From assembly GCF_014127105.1 (NCBI RefSeq), contig NZ_CP059902.1:2748501-2812500 (forward strand): DNA of 64,000 bases, given 5' to 3'. Origin of the DNA: Devosia sp. MC521 (GTDB lineage Bacteria; Pseudomonadota; Alphaproteobacteria; Rhizobiales; Devosiaceae). This document shows positions 41,601 to 58,400 of this stretch, one piece after another (within the stretch, counting starts at the first letter, position 1; each line of letters begins with the position of its first letter). The position numbers were made by a program, and so were the translations under genes. The notes under the pieces were generated by a model. That model searched no databases, had not been told where the DNA came from, and saw nothing but the letters and a program-made list of their open reading frames with translations.

Positions 41601-44600
41601 CAGCAGCACCATGAGCGGGTCTTGGGTGATGTTTGAGATCAAGTCCGTCAAGATCGGAGCAACGCGCAGGTAAGCCATCAGCCAACCAAACGAGGCTGCG
41701 GCACCAATGATGAACAACACCATCGAGGTCGTGCGCACAGCCCCCAGCACAGCGTGAACAAACTCACCCCAGCTCAGGCTACGATAGACGAACAGCGTCA
41801 CAAGCAGCGCATAAATCACCGCGATGCACGAGCTTTCCGTCGCCGTGAACATGCCCGAACGCACGCCGCCAAAGATGATGACAATCAGCATCAGGCCGGG
41901 GATGGAAATGAGGAAATACTGGAAGGCCTTACGGAAACCAGGAAATGGCTCAGTCGGGTACCCGCGCTTCACAGCCACGAGGTAAGCCGTGATCATCAGC
42001 GCAACGGCGAGCAAGAGGCCCGGAATAATGCCGGCAGTGAACAGATCCGCAATCGAGATGCGACCACCGCCCGAGAGCGAGTAAATGATCATATTGTGCG
42101 ACGGCGGCAGCAACAGAGCGATCAAAGCCGCCATTGAGGTGACGTTCACCGCATAGTCAGCACCGTAGCCACGTTCCTTCATTTGCGGGATCATGATCCC
42201 GCCAACCGCAGCCGCTTCCGCGACGGCTGAGCCAGAAATACCGCCGAACAAAGTCGAAGCCGCCACATTGACTTGGCCGAGGCCACCGCGCACGTGCCCG
42301 ATCACCGCCCCCGCGAAGGCGATAATGCGTGCCGCAATGCCTCCCCGCATCATCAGATCGCCGGCGAAGATGAAGAACGGAATAGCCAGAAGCGTAAAGC
42401 CCGCTAGCCCCGAGTTGAGCTGCTGAAACACCACCATCGCCGGGCGTCCCAGATAGAGAACGGTCGCAAAGCTTGCGATGCCCAGACAGAAGGCGATTGG
42501 TGTACCGACCAACATAAGCGCGGTGAAAACACCGAAAAGGATCCAGTATTCCATGGTGTTTAGGCCTCGGTCACGAGTTCAGAAACGGGTTCATCGATGG
42601 GTTCACCGGCCCAGCGCCGCAAGAGGCGCTCAAGCGAGAACAGGCACATCAGAACACCCGAAATAACGACAGGGAGGTAGGTCATGGTCTGCGGCACATG
42701 CAGAACGGGAATGGTCACCGTCCAGCCACGAATGGCCAAAAGTGCGCCGTAGTAGATCATGCCTGAAGCGAATGCGAAAACCGCAACGTCGCTGATCGCC
42801 CGCAGCACACCCTTGGCGGCTGGTGGCAAAACATAGATCAAAACGTCAAAACCCATATGGAAGTTTTCGCGAACGCCAACGGCTGCGCCCAGGAAAATCG
42901 TCCAGCTCATCAACATGATCGCGGTCGCTTCCGTCCAAGGCGGCGACGAATTCATCACGTAGCGCATAAAGACCTGATAGAAGACGATGGCCGTCATGAC
43001 GACAATGCCAATACCAGCAAGCCACAGCGCGGCAGTCGAGAGCCCTCTCAGCAGCGTGCTGAAAGTGGGGAGCCAAGTTTTCATAAGATTTCCTCCGCAG
43101 GGTGGAAGCCGGGCTCGCGACCTTTGCGAGCCCGGTGCGTACGGGTTTTAGCCCTCGGTTGCCTGAATGCGGGCAACCAGATCCTGCAGCTTTGGATCGG
43201 TAACGTACTTATCGTAGACAGGCTTCATCGCTTCGATGAATGGGGCCTTATCAACTTCGTTGATGGTGGCACCGAGCGCTTCGACAGCAGCCTTGGATTC
43301 AACTTCCTTCGCCTGCCAGAGTTCACGCTGGTAAGCGACAGATTCCTTGGCAGCTTCGCGCATGGCCTGCTGGGTCTCTGCGTCCAGTCCGTCCCAAACT
43401 ACCTTGGAAACGACCAGTACTTCTGGAACCATCAGGTGTTCGTCGAGCGAGAAGAACTTAGCAACTTCAGCGTGACCGGCAGTGTCATAGCTGGGGTAAT
43501 TGTTTTCAGCACCGTCGATAACGCCGGTCTGAATGCTGGAGTACACTTCACCATATGGCATTGGCGTAGCGTTACCGCCGAGAGCGCCAACCATGTCAAC
43601 GAAGATGTCCGACTGCATCACGCGGAACTTCATGCCGGACATATCGGCCGGGGAAGTGATCGGCTTGGAGCTGTTGTAGAACGAACGCGCGCCACCGTCG
43701 TAGAAGTTCAACGCAATAACGTCCACCTTCTCGAAGGCTGCGAGAATTTCTTCGCCGATTGGGCCGTCCAGAACGTTGTGGAAGTGCTCAGTGGAGCGGA
43801 AAATATAAGGAAGCTGAGTGACGGTCGCTTCTGGAACCTGTGTATTGAAAGCGCCAATGGAGATGCGGTTCATGTCGATGACACCGAACTGCGTCTGCTC
43901 GATGGTATCAGCTTCACCACCCAATTGCGCCGAGTGGAACACTTCTACGCTATACTTCCCGCCGGTCTTTTCCGAAAGAAGTTCGCCGAACTTCTTTACG
44001 CCTTCAACGGTTGGGTAGCCATCAGGATGGGTATCGGACGAGCGCAACACAGTCTGTGCGCTAGCAGCTGAAACCATCAGGCTGGAGACAACGAAGGCCA
44101 GAATAGCCTTCTTCTGCATATGGAACATATAGAACCTCCCAAGGTGCTTTTAGACTCGTATCCTCATATCGAGCCCGGACGTTTACCGCCCATATCATCT
44201 AGTATGCAAGACGATACTGGAACAACTTGTATGGAAGTGGAAAAACCGAGTCAACAGACAAGTTGCAGAATTTGTATGACGACTAAATCTCTAGCAACAA
44301 ACAAAAAGCCTCCAAACCGCATAGGCTTGGAGGCTCAAAGGGCAAATTGTAGCGCGAAACTTTAAATATGAATTGCGCCGTCACCGAGCGAAAGCGCGGC
44401 TTCGCGGATCGCCTCCGAAAGCGTCGGATGCGCGTGCGTTGTACGCGCGAGATCTTCCGATGCGCCGGAGAATTCCATGAGCGTTACGAGCTCATGGATC
44501 ATCTCGCCAGCGTTCTTGCCGATGATATGCGCGCCAAGCACGCGGTCAGTTTCCACGTCAGCAAGAATTTTGACGAAGCCCTGCGTCGACATCATCGCCT

Positions 44601-47600
44601 TGGCACGACCATTGGCGGTGAAGGGGAACTTGCCGATCTTGTAATCGACGCCTTCAGCCTTGAGCTCATCTTCCGTCTTGCCGACGGTCGCCACTTCCGG
44701 ATTGGTGTAAACCACACCCGGGATAGCTGCATAGTTCACGTGGCCGGCCTGACCGGACAGGATTTCGGCAACAGCAATGCCCTCGTCTTCCGCCTTATGT
44801 GCCAGCATTGGGCCAGCAATGACGTCGCCGATTGCATAGATGCCATCGACCGAGCTCTTGTAATGGCCATCCACTTGAACACGGCCGCGTTCATCAACGG
44901 CAACACCGACGATATCGAGGCCAAGCCCCTCGGTGTTCGCCTTACGACCGATGGCAACCAATGCAACGTCAGCAGCCAGCACTTCTGCTGCCCCGCCCTG
45001 TGCTGGTTCAACACGAACCTTGATCGAGCCATCTTCCTCGCGATCAACACCAGCGACCTTGCTCGACAGCTTGAATTCCATACCCTGCTTCTGCAGCATC
45101 CGCTGGAACTGGCGCGCGACTTCGCTGTCCATACCCGGCAGAATACGGTCGAGATATTCAACAACGGTCACCTGAGCGCCAAGACGCATCCACACAGAGC
45201 CGAGTTCTAGGCCAATAACACCAGCACCAATCACCACGAGCTTGTTCGGCACAGCCTGAAGTTCAAGCGCGCCTGTGGAGGTGACGACGGTTTCTTCGTC
45301 GATCTCGATGCCCGGCAGGTTTGCCGAGACCGATCCGGTAGCGATCACAATGTTCTTCGTCAGAATTTCAGTCTGAGCACCAGACTGCGGCGTGACCAGC
45401 ACCTTGCCCGCAGCAGGGATTGAGCCAATTCCGCGGAATACGGTGATCTTGTTTTTCTTGAAGAGATACTCAACGCCACCAACGTTGGACGACACCACAT
45501 CAGCCTTGTGGTTCATCATCTGAGGTAAGTTCAGCTTCGGCGTCGAAATATCGATGCCGAGCGCCTTAAAATTGTGGTTCGCTTCTTCGAAAAGCTCAGA
45601 GGCGTGCAACAGCGCCTTCGATGGGATGCAGCCGATGTTGAGGCACGTCCCGCCGAGGGTTTGCCATTTCTCGACAACGGCCACCTTCATACCAAGCTGA
45701 GCGGCGCGGATCGCGCACACATACCCGCCGGGGCCCGAACCGATGATGGTAAGGTCGAATTGGTCTGCCATTGTTTAAGCCTCAATGAGTTCAGCGCTGC
45801 TGCGCGATGGCGACTCGAAACGCCAGCGCAAGGAAGGTTATGCCGGTAACCCGATTGAACCACCGGCCGACACGGTAAAAGCCCTGTCGAACACTGGCTG
45901 TCGTAAAGAAAAACGACACCAATGCGAACCAGGTAAAAAGCATTAGGCTCATACTTCCCACGTAGAAAACCTTGGTCTCAAAACCCGTACGGACCGAGAC
46001 TAAGGACGTGAAGAGAGCCAAGAAAAACAGTACCGCCTTGGGGTTAAGAAGATTGGTCAAAAAACCCAAGGCAAACGCGCCAATATCGCTCGTCGCTGCA
46101 CCATCGTTCGCGCCAATTTCTGGCGCTTTGGGCGGCGGACTGCGTAGGGCCGAAATAGCGAGCCAAACGAGATAAGCGACGCCTGCCCACTTCAAAACGT
46201 TGAACAACAGCAAAGACTGCCCAACGATCAAACCAACGCCCAGAAGCGTATAGGTGCCATGGACCAGAATGGATGCGGCGATACCAGCGGATGTGAAGAG
46301 CGCGGCGCGGCGGTTGTGAACTACGGCTTGGCGTAGAACCATAGCGAAATCCGCGCCGGGAATAACGGCGTTGATACCGAAGGCCAACATGAGGCCTGCG
46401 AATTCAAACCACGGAAAGCTCATCAACCCGCCCTTCAAACGGCCACGACAAGGGTTATACGAGCCAACGTCCCATCACAACGCCAGCATGGTCAAGTGCC
46501 CCTGCCCGTTTAGCATGGCAGTTTAGAAAGCAACGCCGACGAACATCAAGATCAGGCCAATTAAAGACACGACCCAGATCATTGAGCGCAATTGCTTTAC
46601 GTCAATGAAATAGGCCGGCAGATAGGCGCAACGTGCCCAGAACCACAAATGAGCGCCCCACTGGGTCAAGCCGTCACTGCGGCCTGAAACTTCGGTCGCA
46701 ATGGCGAGGGCCACAAAGACAGCATAAGTTTCGAGGAAATTGGCGAGGGCCTTTTGCGCTCTAGCGTTAAGCTTGCTCGGCGGGGGCACATGTTCATCGC
46801 GCTGGCTGTTGGCGTAATCCACGCCATAATCAAGCCGATAAAACGTTGACTGCACGAACAAATAGGCCAGCGCCAGCCCGGCGCTCCAAACGAGATAAGT
46901 CAACTCTATCGACATAGTACCCTCCTGCGATGTCAGGATACTACGCCGATAAAGCGCGTTTGGTTCAACCTGCGGAAATTTCTTGTGCCTGCTTCAAGAC
47001 ACTGGGCAGCTGTTTATCGATATCGAGGGTGCCACTCTGCACCTGCTCTAAGAATGTTTTGCAGAACACATCCTTGTCACCGGCCTGATTGAAGGCCGAC
47101 ATGATCTGGCTGCCGCCATAGGTTTCAGCAGCTTGTTGTTGCCCTTCAGCAGCGCCCCCAAGGCGCGTGATGACCCGATCCGCCAGATCCAAATAGCTGA
47201 TGTTGCGCAGATACCAATTGGCCGCCGCGTCCTTATAGATCGGGTCGAGGCCGGTATTTTCGTAGCAATGGGTCGTCATGGCATCGACGATAGCCTTCGA
47301 GCCATGGAATGCCATCAACTCGCCGATTAGTGGCGTGTTGCTGGCTTGTTCCTGAGCGGAAATCGTAAAGGGAAACAAGGATAGTGCGGCGACACACAAT
47401 ACAAACCGTCGCAAAATTATCTCCAAAACTACTCAACCGCGGTCCGGCAACACACACGAAAAAGGCCCGCCGAAGCGGGCCTTTTGAAAGCGCAATTGTG
47501 ACCTTTTAGAGGTCGAGAACGAGACGCTCTGGGGATTCCAAGCTTTCCTTGACGCGAACGAGGAAAGTCACGGCTTCCTTACCATCAACAATTCGGTGAT

Positions 47601-50600
47601 CGTAGCTAAGCGCGAGGTACATCATCGGACGGATGACGATCTGACCGCCAACCACAACTGGACGTTCCTGAATCTTGTGCATGCCCAGAATACCGGACTG
47701 CGGTGCGTTCAGGATCGGGGTCGACATCAGCGAGCCATAAACACCACCGTTGGAGATGGTGAAAGTGCCGCCCTGCATGTCTGCCATCGACAGCTGCCCG
47801 TCGCGGGCCTTCTTGCCGAGGTTGCCGATTTCCTTTTCGATTTCAGCAATCGACATCTGATCCGCGTTACGAACAACAGGAACCACCAGGCCCTTGTCGG
47901 TGCCAACGGCAACGCCAATGTGGGCATACTTCTTGTAGATCAGCTCATCGCCGTCGATCTCAGCATTTACAGCTGGGATTTCCTTGAGAGCCTGCACGAC
48001 GGCCTTGGTGAAGAAGCCCATGAAGCCGAGCTTTACGCCATGCTTCTTCTCAAAGAGGTCCTTGTAGCGTGCGCGCATGTCCATAACAGGCTGCATGTCC
48101 ACTTCGTTGAAAGTGGTCAGCATAGCGGCCGTGTTCTGTGCATCCTTAAGACGACGGGCGATGGTCTGGCGCAGGCGTGTCATCTTCACGCGTTCTTCGC
48201 CGGCCGCATCATCTGGATTGGAAGGTGCGCGTGGTGCAGCAGCAGGAGCCGGTGCAGCAGCAGACGCGGCGGCCACAGCAGCAGGGCGCGCCAGCGAAGC
48301 CAACACGTCTTCCTTCAGAACCTGACCGGCCTTGCCGGAACCAGCGATTGAGCCTGCGTCGAGGCCCTTTTCGTTGATCATCTTCTGAGCAGATGGGGTC
48401 GGTGCACGGTCAGTTGCAGCCTCTGCTGGCTTAACAGGCTCTGGACCGGCGGCATTGGCCGCTGGAACTTCGCTCTTTGCAGGAGTCGGTGCGGCTGCTG
48501 CAGCCGGAGCTGAAACTGCAGCACCAGAGCCCACGCCAATCGCGCCGAGCAGAGCGCCAACGTCCACTGTCGCGCCGCTTTCTGCAACAATAGCTTCAAG
48601 CACGCCCGAAGCCGGTGCGGGCACTTCGATAGTGACCTTATCGGTTTCGAGTTCCACGAGCGGTTCATCGGCGGTGACGGTGTCACCAACCTTCTTGTAC
48701 CACTGACCAATAGTGGCTTCAGATACGCTTTCGCCCAGGGTCGGGACACGGATTTCAGTCGACATATTTGTTGTCCTTGTACTGGTTTACTTAGCGAATG
48801 CGTCGTCGAGGAAGGCTTGCAGCTGCGCAAGGTGCGTACGCATCAGACCCGTTGCCGGCGATGCTGCGGCCGGACGACCGACGTAGCGAACGCGCTGGCC
48901 TTCACGACCAATCTGGTCAAATACCCATTCAACATAAGGTTGGATGAACGCCCAAGCACCCATATTGCGGGGCTCTTCCTGACACCAAACAACGTCAGCA
49001 TTAGGGAAGCGGCTCAACTCATCGTGGAGAGCCTTCGCCGGGAACGGATAAAGTTGCTCAACGCGCAGCAGGTAGACGTCGTCAATGCCACGCTTTTCGC
49101 GGTCTTCCAGCAGGTCGTAATAGACCTTACCAGTACACAGCACCACGCGACGGATCTTTTCGTCTGACGTGAGGCGGATCGTGGTCTTTGGCAGCCCTGG
49201 TGCTTCAGCGTCGTCCCAGAGGAGACGGTGGAAGCAGCTATCTGGCCCAAGTTCGACCAAGCCAGAAACGGCACGCTTGTGACGCAGCAGGCTCTTTGGC
49301 GTGAACAGGATCAGCGGCTTACGGAAGTCGCGTTTCAGCTGACGGCGCAGAACGTGGTAATAGTTCGCTGGCGTCGTGCAGTTGGCGACCTGCATATTGT
49401 CTTCCGCGCAAAGCTGCAGGAACCGCTCCGGACGCGCCGAAGAGTGCTCTGGGCCCTGCCCTTCGTAGCCGTGTGGCAGCAGCATCACGAGGCCCGACAT
49501 GCGGAACCACTTGCGTTCACCCGAAGAGATGAACTGGTCGATAACGACCTGCGCACCGTTCACAAAGTCACCGAACTGCGCTTCCCAAAGGGTCAGAGCG
49601 CGCGGCTCTGCCAGTGAGTAGCCATATTCAAAGCCCAGAACAGCCTCTTCCGACAGCATCGAGTTGATGACTTCGTAGCGGGACTGGTCAGCCGACAGAT
49701 TGTTGAGCGGGGTGTAGGTCTTGTTCTCAACCTGCTGATCGTTCAACACCGAGTGGCGCTGGCTAAAGGTGCCGCGTTCACAGTCCTGGCCGGAGAGGCG
49801 GACTGGGTGACCTTCAGTCACCAGCGTACCGAACGCCAGTGCTTCTGCCGTTGCCCAATCGATGCCTTCGCCGCTTTCAATCGCGCCAAGACGGTTGTCC
49901 ATAAAGCGCTTAACGGTCTTGTGGACGTTGAAGTCAGCCGGAACGGTGGTCAGCTTGGTGCCGATGTCGTGCAGAACATCGAGCCCAACGCCGGTTTGAC
50001 CGCGTCGTGGGCCTTCGAGCTCAGCTGGCTTGAAATCCTTCCAAGCGCCATCGAGCCAGTCAGCCTTGTTCGGGCGGTAGTCTTGGCCGGCTTCAAACTC
50101 AGCTTCAAGGTTCGCTTTCCAGTCCGCCTTGATCTTCTCGATCTCGGCAGCCGAATAGAGACCTTCCGCAACGAGCTTGTCCGAATAGATCTCCAGCGTC
50201 GACTTATGCGAGCGGATCTTGGAATACATCAAAGGCTGCGTGAAGCTTGGCTCATCGCCTTCGTTGTGGCCAAAGCGGCGGTAGCAGAACATGTCGATAA
50301 CGACTGGCTTGCCGAACTTTTGGCGATACTCGACAGCAACCTTGGCCGCAAAAACCACAGCTTCCGGATCATCACCATTCACATGGAACACCGGCGCTTC
50401 GATCATCTTGGCAACGTCGGTCGGATAGGGCGACGAACGCGAATACATCGGGCTCGTGGTAAAACCGATCTGGTTGTTGATCACAAAATGGATCGAACCA
50501 CCTGTACGGTGCCCCTTAAGGCCCGACAGACCCAAGCATTCGGCGATTACGCCCTGCCCAGCAAAGGCCGCGTCGCCGTGGATCAACAGCGGAAGAACGA

Positions 50601-53600
50601 CAGAACGGTCGGGCTTTGCCGACTGGTCCATGTTCACCAGCTTCGCGTCAGGCGCGATAAATTTGTCCTGCTTAGCGCGAGCCTTGCCCAACACCACCGG
50701 ATCAACGATCTCAAGGTGAGAAGGGTTTGCCGTCAGCGACAGGTGAACCTTGTTGCCATCGAACTCACGGTCCGACGATGCACCAAGGTGGTACTTCACG
50801 TCGCCGGAACCTTCGACGTCTTCTGGGTAGAATGCACCACCCTTAAACTCATGGAACAGCGCGCGATGCGGCTTGGCCATGACTTGCGTCAGCACGTTCA
50901 AACGACCACGGTGTGCCATGCCAAGGACGATGTCCTTGATCCCGAGCGCGCCACCGCGCTTGATGATCTGTTCCAGCGCAGGAATGGTGCTTTCGCCGCC
51001 ATCAAGGCCAAAGCGCTTGGTGCCGGTATACTTCACGTCGAGGAATTTCTCGAAGCCTTCAGCTTCTACCAGCTTATTCAGGATCGCCTTCTTGCCTTCC
51101 GGCGAGAAGGTAATTTCCTTATCTGGACCCTCGATCCGCTCCTGCAGCCACTGCTTGGCTTCGGGATCGGAGATGTGCATGAACTCGATACCCATCGTGC
51201 CGCAATAGGTACGCTGCAGAATGGCGAGCATTTCTGGAAGCGTCGCGTATTCGAGGCCCAGATAGTTATCGATGAAAATCTTGCGGCTGTAGTCAGCCTC
51301 AGTGAAGCCGTAGCTTGCCGGGTCGAGTTCCGGAGCTGGCTCCTTTGCGAGCATGCGCAGCGGGTCGAGATCGGCATGCAAGTGACCGCGCATACGGTAA
51401 GCACGGATCATCATGATGGCGCGAATACTGTCGCGTGTGGCCTGCAGCACGTCTGCCGTGCTTGGCGCGGGCTTACCCTCGGTGGTAGCCTTTTTCGCAG
51501 CAGCCTTTTCGGTCTTTACCGCGATTTCGCCCCAGTTGCCGTCAAGTGCAGCAACAAGGTCGCCACTCTCGGCCTTCGGCCAATCAGCGCGTCCCCAGCT
51601 CGGGCCATCGGCATTCTTCTGCGCGTCTGCCGGACTGTCGTCCAAGCGCGCAAAGAAATTCTGCCAAGTCTCATCGACGCTGGAAGGATCGCTTTTATAG
51701 CGAGAGAAAAGTTGTTCGATGTAGTCGGCGTTGCCCCCATACAAGAAGGAGGTCAGTAAGAACGTCTCGTTCTTTTCCTGTCGTGTCATCGCTTTTTTTG
51801 CGAGGCGCTCGCCCCGCCATCCTTTAAAACGAGCCGGTGAACCGGCCTGAACGCGGTCCTTAATTTCGATCGGATACTGACCGCTTATCCTTAGTATCCT
51901 GTTAAGTGAGCACACCCTGAGCAGGTGTGCGGCTCAATTTCGAACGACCTTGGCCTAATTGACGGCTAGCATCGTTCTAAATGACACGCGGCAGATGCTT
52001 GTCGCGTCCCAGACAAACCCAAAGGGGCCTGCGGTATAATTCGGATCCCAACTGCGGCAAGAAAAGACAACTTCACTGACCTAGTGGGATTATTCTCAAC
52101 CCAACCGCCTTTGAAAGGCGATTGGGTCTAATTCATGTCAGAGCCTGCGCGAAGCGCTTAGCCCTTGAGCACTTCCACAAGAGTGGTGCCCAGACGCGCT
52201 GGCGATGGCGAAACGCGAATGCCAGCAGCTTCCATGGCCGAGATCTTGGATTCTGCGTCACCCTTGCCGCCCGAAACCACAGCACCGGCGTGGCCCATGG
52301 TGCGGCCCTTAGGAGCTGTACGGCCTGCGATGAAGCCAGCCATTGGCTTCTTACGACCCTTCTTGGCTTCGTCGATCAGGAACTGTGCAGCGTCTTCTTC
52401 AGCCGAACCGCCGATTTCACCGATCATGATGATCGATTCAGTGGCGTCGTCAGCAAGGAACATTTCCAAGACGTCGATGAACTCAGTGCCCTTAACTGGG
52501 TCGCCACCGATACCAACTGCCGTGGTCTGACCCAGACCTTCATTCGACGTCTGGAACACAGCTTCATAGGTCAGTGTGCCGGAGCGCGAAACGATACCGA
52601 CCGAACCCTTGCGGAAGATCGAGCCCGGCATAATGCCGATCTTGCATTCTTCTGGGGTCAGGATGCCTGGGCAGTTCGGGCCCAGAAGGCGCGACTTAGA
52701 ACGGTCAAGGCGAGCCTTGACGCGCACCATATCTGCCACCGGAATACCTTCGGTGATGCAGGTGATGAACGGGATTTCCGCTTCAATTGCTTCGATGATG
52801 GCGTCAGCCGCGCCAGCAGGCGGCACATAGATCACCGACGCGTCTGCACCAGTGCGTTCCTTGGCTTCTGCAACGGTGGCGAAGATCGGCAGGTTTTCGC
52901 CACCAGCGCCGGTCCAGGTTTCGCCACCCTTCTTGGGGTGAATACCGCCGACCATCTGCGTGCCATAGTAAGCCAGCGCCTGCTCGGTGTGGAACGTGCC
53001 GGTCTTGCCGGTCAGGCCCTGAACGAGGATCTTGGTGTCTTTATTGACGAGAATAGACATTGTTTCCGGTCCTCTAACTTAGCCGTTCACCGCTGCGACG
53101 ATCTTCTTCGCCGCATCGTCGAGATCGTCTGCTGCCGTAATGGCGAGACCAGATTCATTGAGAATTTTCTTGCCGAGTTCGACATTGGTGCCTTCAAGGC
53201 GCACGACCAGCGGCACCTTCAAACCAACTTCCTTCACCGCGGCGATCACGCCCTCGGCGATGACGTCACACTTCATGATGCCACCGAAGATGTTGACCAG
53301 AATGCCTTCAACCTTCGGGTCAGCGGTGATGATCTTGAACGCTGCAGCAACCTTTTCCTTGCCCGCGCCACCACCAACGTCACAGAAGTTCGCTGGCTCT
53401 TTGCCATAGAGCTTGATGATGTCCATGGTCGCCATGGCAAGGCCTGCGCCATTCACCATGCAACCGATGTTGCCATCGAGCGCCACGTAAGCGAGGTCCC
53501 ACTTGGAGGCTTCGATTTCCTTGGCGTCTTCTTCGGTTTCGTCGCGCAGCGCCTTGATATCGTCATGGCGGAACAGCGCATTGCCGTCGAAGGAAACCTT

Positions 53601-54368
53601 GGCGTCGAGAACGCGCAAATGCCCGTCCTTCATGACGATCAGCGGGTTGATCTCCAAGAGCGCCATGTCCTTTTCGACAAACGCTTTGTAGATGATCGGG
53701 AACAGCGACTTGGCGTCTTCTGCTGCCGCACCATCGAGTTCCAATGCCTTGGTGATGGTTGCGACGTCAGCCGCGGTCACACCAGCTTCCGGATCGATCG
53801 CAATGGTATGGATCTTTTCCGGAGTGTCGTGAGCGACAGCTTCAATGTCCATGCCGCCTTCAGTCGAAACGACGAAAGCAACGCGGCCTACTGAACGGTC
53901 GACCAGCAGCGAGCAATAAAGTTCGCGCGCAATGTCAGCGCCGTCTTCGATGTAAAGACGGTTCACCTGCTTGCCAGCCTCGCCGGTCTGCGCGGTAACG
54001 AGGGTGTTGCCCAGCATGTCCTTGGAGAAAGCGACGACTTCATCGATCGACTTTGCCAAGCGCACGCCGCCCTTAGCATCGGGACCAAGTTCCTTGAACT
54101 TGCCCTTACCGCGACCGCCGGCATGGATCTGGCTCTTGACCACATAAAGCGGGCCAGGAAGCGACTGCGCAGCTGCCGCAGCATCGTCCACCGAATAAAT
54201 GGCGACGCCAGCAGCGACCGGAGCACCGTAGTCTTTCAGCAGTGCCTTGGCCTGATGTTCATGAATGTTCATCGTATTCCCCTTGGGTGGGCAGTTTCGA
54301 CCCGGACAATTCTAGAGACCGGAGAGGCAAAAGCCGCCGGTAAGTATCCGGCGGCTTCTGAAGTGTTA

Positions 54369-55421
<1,053 letters not shown>

Positions 55422-58400
55422 TCATGCCGATGAGCGATGGGGTAATGCCCAATTGGCAGCCGACAAAGAGGACGGAAATAACCTAAGCTGTCGGTCATTC
55501 CGCCCAAAATTCCCTGATATTCCGGGGTTTTGGGCTTTTACGGATTTCCCTGTACCGAACAAGTTAGCAATTCGGAGGGTGGTATGGAAAACGGCGTTTT
55601 CGGCCATTTATCCACCCAAATCAGCCGACACGATTTATCGGCGCTAGATCAAGAAATCCGATAACGGCAAGAGCCTGGACGATAAAAATTACGTTCCCCG
55701 GATAGCTTAGCCAAGAACATTCCCTATCCGAACGAAATACCCAAACGCCTTGCGCAGTACATTTTGAATGGCAGTCGTCAGGCAGCCCAATCAACCCGCC
55801 TATACGCTCGGCGCGTCACGTAGGCCTTTAGCGAGATATTCTTCCGATTGCATCTCGGTGAGACGCGAGAGCGTGCGTTGAAACTCAAACGCCGTCTTTT
55901 CGTCTGCGCCCAATTGCTCCAGCGGCACCGCAAAGCTTGCCGCCAGTTTGACGCCACGATCGTACAAGCTATCGATCAGAAGTATGAAACGCTTGGCAGC
56001 GTCCGATTTTGTCCGTCCCATCTGCGGAATACTGTCGAGCACGAGCGAATCAAACTCGTGCGAAATCCGCACGAAGTCGCGCGTGCCAAGTGGCTTCTCG
56101 CAAAGATCGGCGAAGTTGAAGCGCGCTGCGCCCATCGCCACCAAAGGCACAGGGATCTGTCGGCCAATGCTTTCCACCACGCCTGGAGCCCCCTGCTCCC
56201 CTCCGGTTATGCGCAGCCACATTTTATCCATGGCCGCGTCCACCTCAGGCCCAGTGCCAAAGGCGTAAACATGCTGGCCTGCAAACTTAAGGCGGCGATA
56301 GTCCTGATCGCTAAGAAGCGTGGCCACGACCGTCTTTTCTTTCAAGAGCGCGATAAATGGCAGGAAAAGCTGCCGGTTGAGCCCGTCCTTATAAAGGCCA
56401 TCAGGCTCAACATTCGAAGTCGCCACCAGCGTCACGCCACCGGCAAACAGTTTTGAGAACAGCCGGTCGAGCAGCATGGCATTGGTAATGTCATGCACAT
56501 GGAATTCGTCTAGGCACAGCACGCGCAGGCCGGACTTCAAAATCGGCTTGGTTACCGCATCCACCGGGTCCGCAGCGCTGTCTTTCGCGGATTTGCGAAA
56601 AGCTGCAATGGCCACATGCACCTCATCCATGAATTCATGGAAGTGGACACGTCGCTTCTCGGCAAAAGGAAGTGCGGAATAGAAGAGGTCCATCAGCATG
56701 GTCTTGCCACGCCCAACCTCGCCCACGAGATAGAGGCCCTTTACCGACATCTGCTTTTCAAACAGGCCAAAGAAACCGCCCTTGGTCTTGGCGCCGGTGA
56801 GATCGGTCAGAATGCGGTCGAACTCGCCCGCAGCATCACGCTGGGCCGGATCGGGCGTCAAAGTTTTCCGTGCGACCAGATCTTCATAGGCGCGGCGTAC
56901 GGGACCAAAAGCAGGAACGGACATGGGCAACTTTATCGGCAGCGATCTAAGCACGGCCTTTCCGGGCATCCCGGAAACCTCTGTCTGCTGCCGGTCAAAC
57001 AGTGTCCCCAGCGCGTGCGGGGGCGACGGGCGCATGTTTAGGGGCGCGGTGCGGACGCCGTCAAACAAAAAAGCCGGCCCCTAGGACCGGCTTTCGAAGC
57101 TTTAGCGCGACATCGACAGCGCCTGGCCACCACTCATGGTGCCGATATAACGGCCGCTCGAGGGTGCGAGGAAGGCTGCGATATTGCCGTTCTCATCATA
57201 AAGCTGGAGCTGGCTGCCAACTTGCTGCCAACCAGTGATGGCCGCAACCTGCGGGATCCCACAACCCGGAGCCGAAGCACGATAGTAGCTCGTACCGGTC
57301 TTGGAGGTCAGCGGCAGATTCAACTGGCAAGCCTGCCCCGCTGCTGCGACATTCCAAGAGCCTTCTGGGCCCGAAGCCGTTGGCACGCTGGCGAACGAAC
57401 CGCCAGTGGTACCAGCTGTTGCAAAGGTGTTCGATGTACCACCGAGAGGCGGAAGAGCCGACGTCTGCTGACCGCCCAAAACCGGCTGACCAGAAAGACC
57501 CGGCGCCACAGTGCCAGAAACGCCACCGAGAGGAGGCAAACTATTGGTTTGCACAGCCGAGGTCTGCACTGGCTGCAGCTGCTGGGGTGTACCGACCACA
57601 TTAAGATTCGCCGTATTGGTCCGGCTCGTTGGCGAACAAGCAGCGACCACAAGGGCCATAACCGCTAGGCTCGTCAGGGTAGAAACGCTGCGCGTCCAAA
57701 CCTGCATTGTTAGACTCCTGCCGCAAAGAATTAAGGCATATTAACACTTGTGGCGGCTTATATGCAAAGCCCCAACATCATTCAATCAACATCCCAAGCA
57801 TCCCTATTGCTCAAAACTGTGGCGCATTCACGCTCAGCTCTCTTGCATATCTTTGAGCAATTCCCCCGCGAGGAGCTTTGCGTCTTCCGCTTCATCGTCC
57901 GGGACCTCAATACCAACGCCTTCCTCGGCGAAAAGGTTCGGCACGCCCGGCAATCCGCCTTCGCGCAATTCGAGCGGGTGAAAGCCATGGGCGCGCAAGG
58001 CCACGAGTAAAATCCTCGCCACAGAAAGGTCTTTCACGCGGGCAATCGTCTCAAAGCGCATCTGCGGCTCCTGTTTGTGCTGCAACCGTGAACCAAGCCC
58101 TTGTTCGATACAACCCCATATCCCCTTGTCGCTCCTCACACTGAGGAGAACAGTTTGGCCAAAACTCCGCCGAATAAATTATAGATTTGTTGGACCTTAA
58201 GCGGCGATGTGTGCATTCTGTACTCCTATGAACTTGCAGCGCATGTCGACGCGTCTGGCCTATCGGAGACAGAATGGGCGCCTATATTCTCCGCCGCCTT
58301 TTGCTGATGATACCGACCGTGTTCGGCATCATGGCCATTTCTTTTCTGATCACCCAATTTGCCCCGGGCGGCCCGGTTGAACAGGCACTCGCCAACCTTT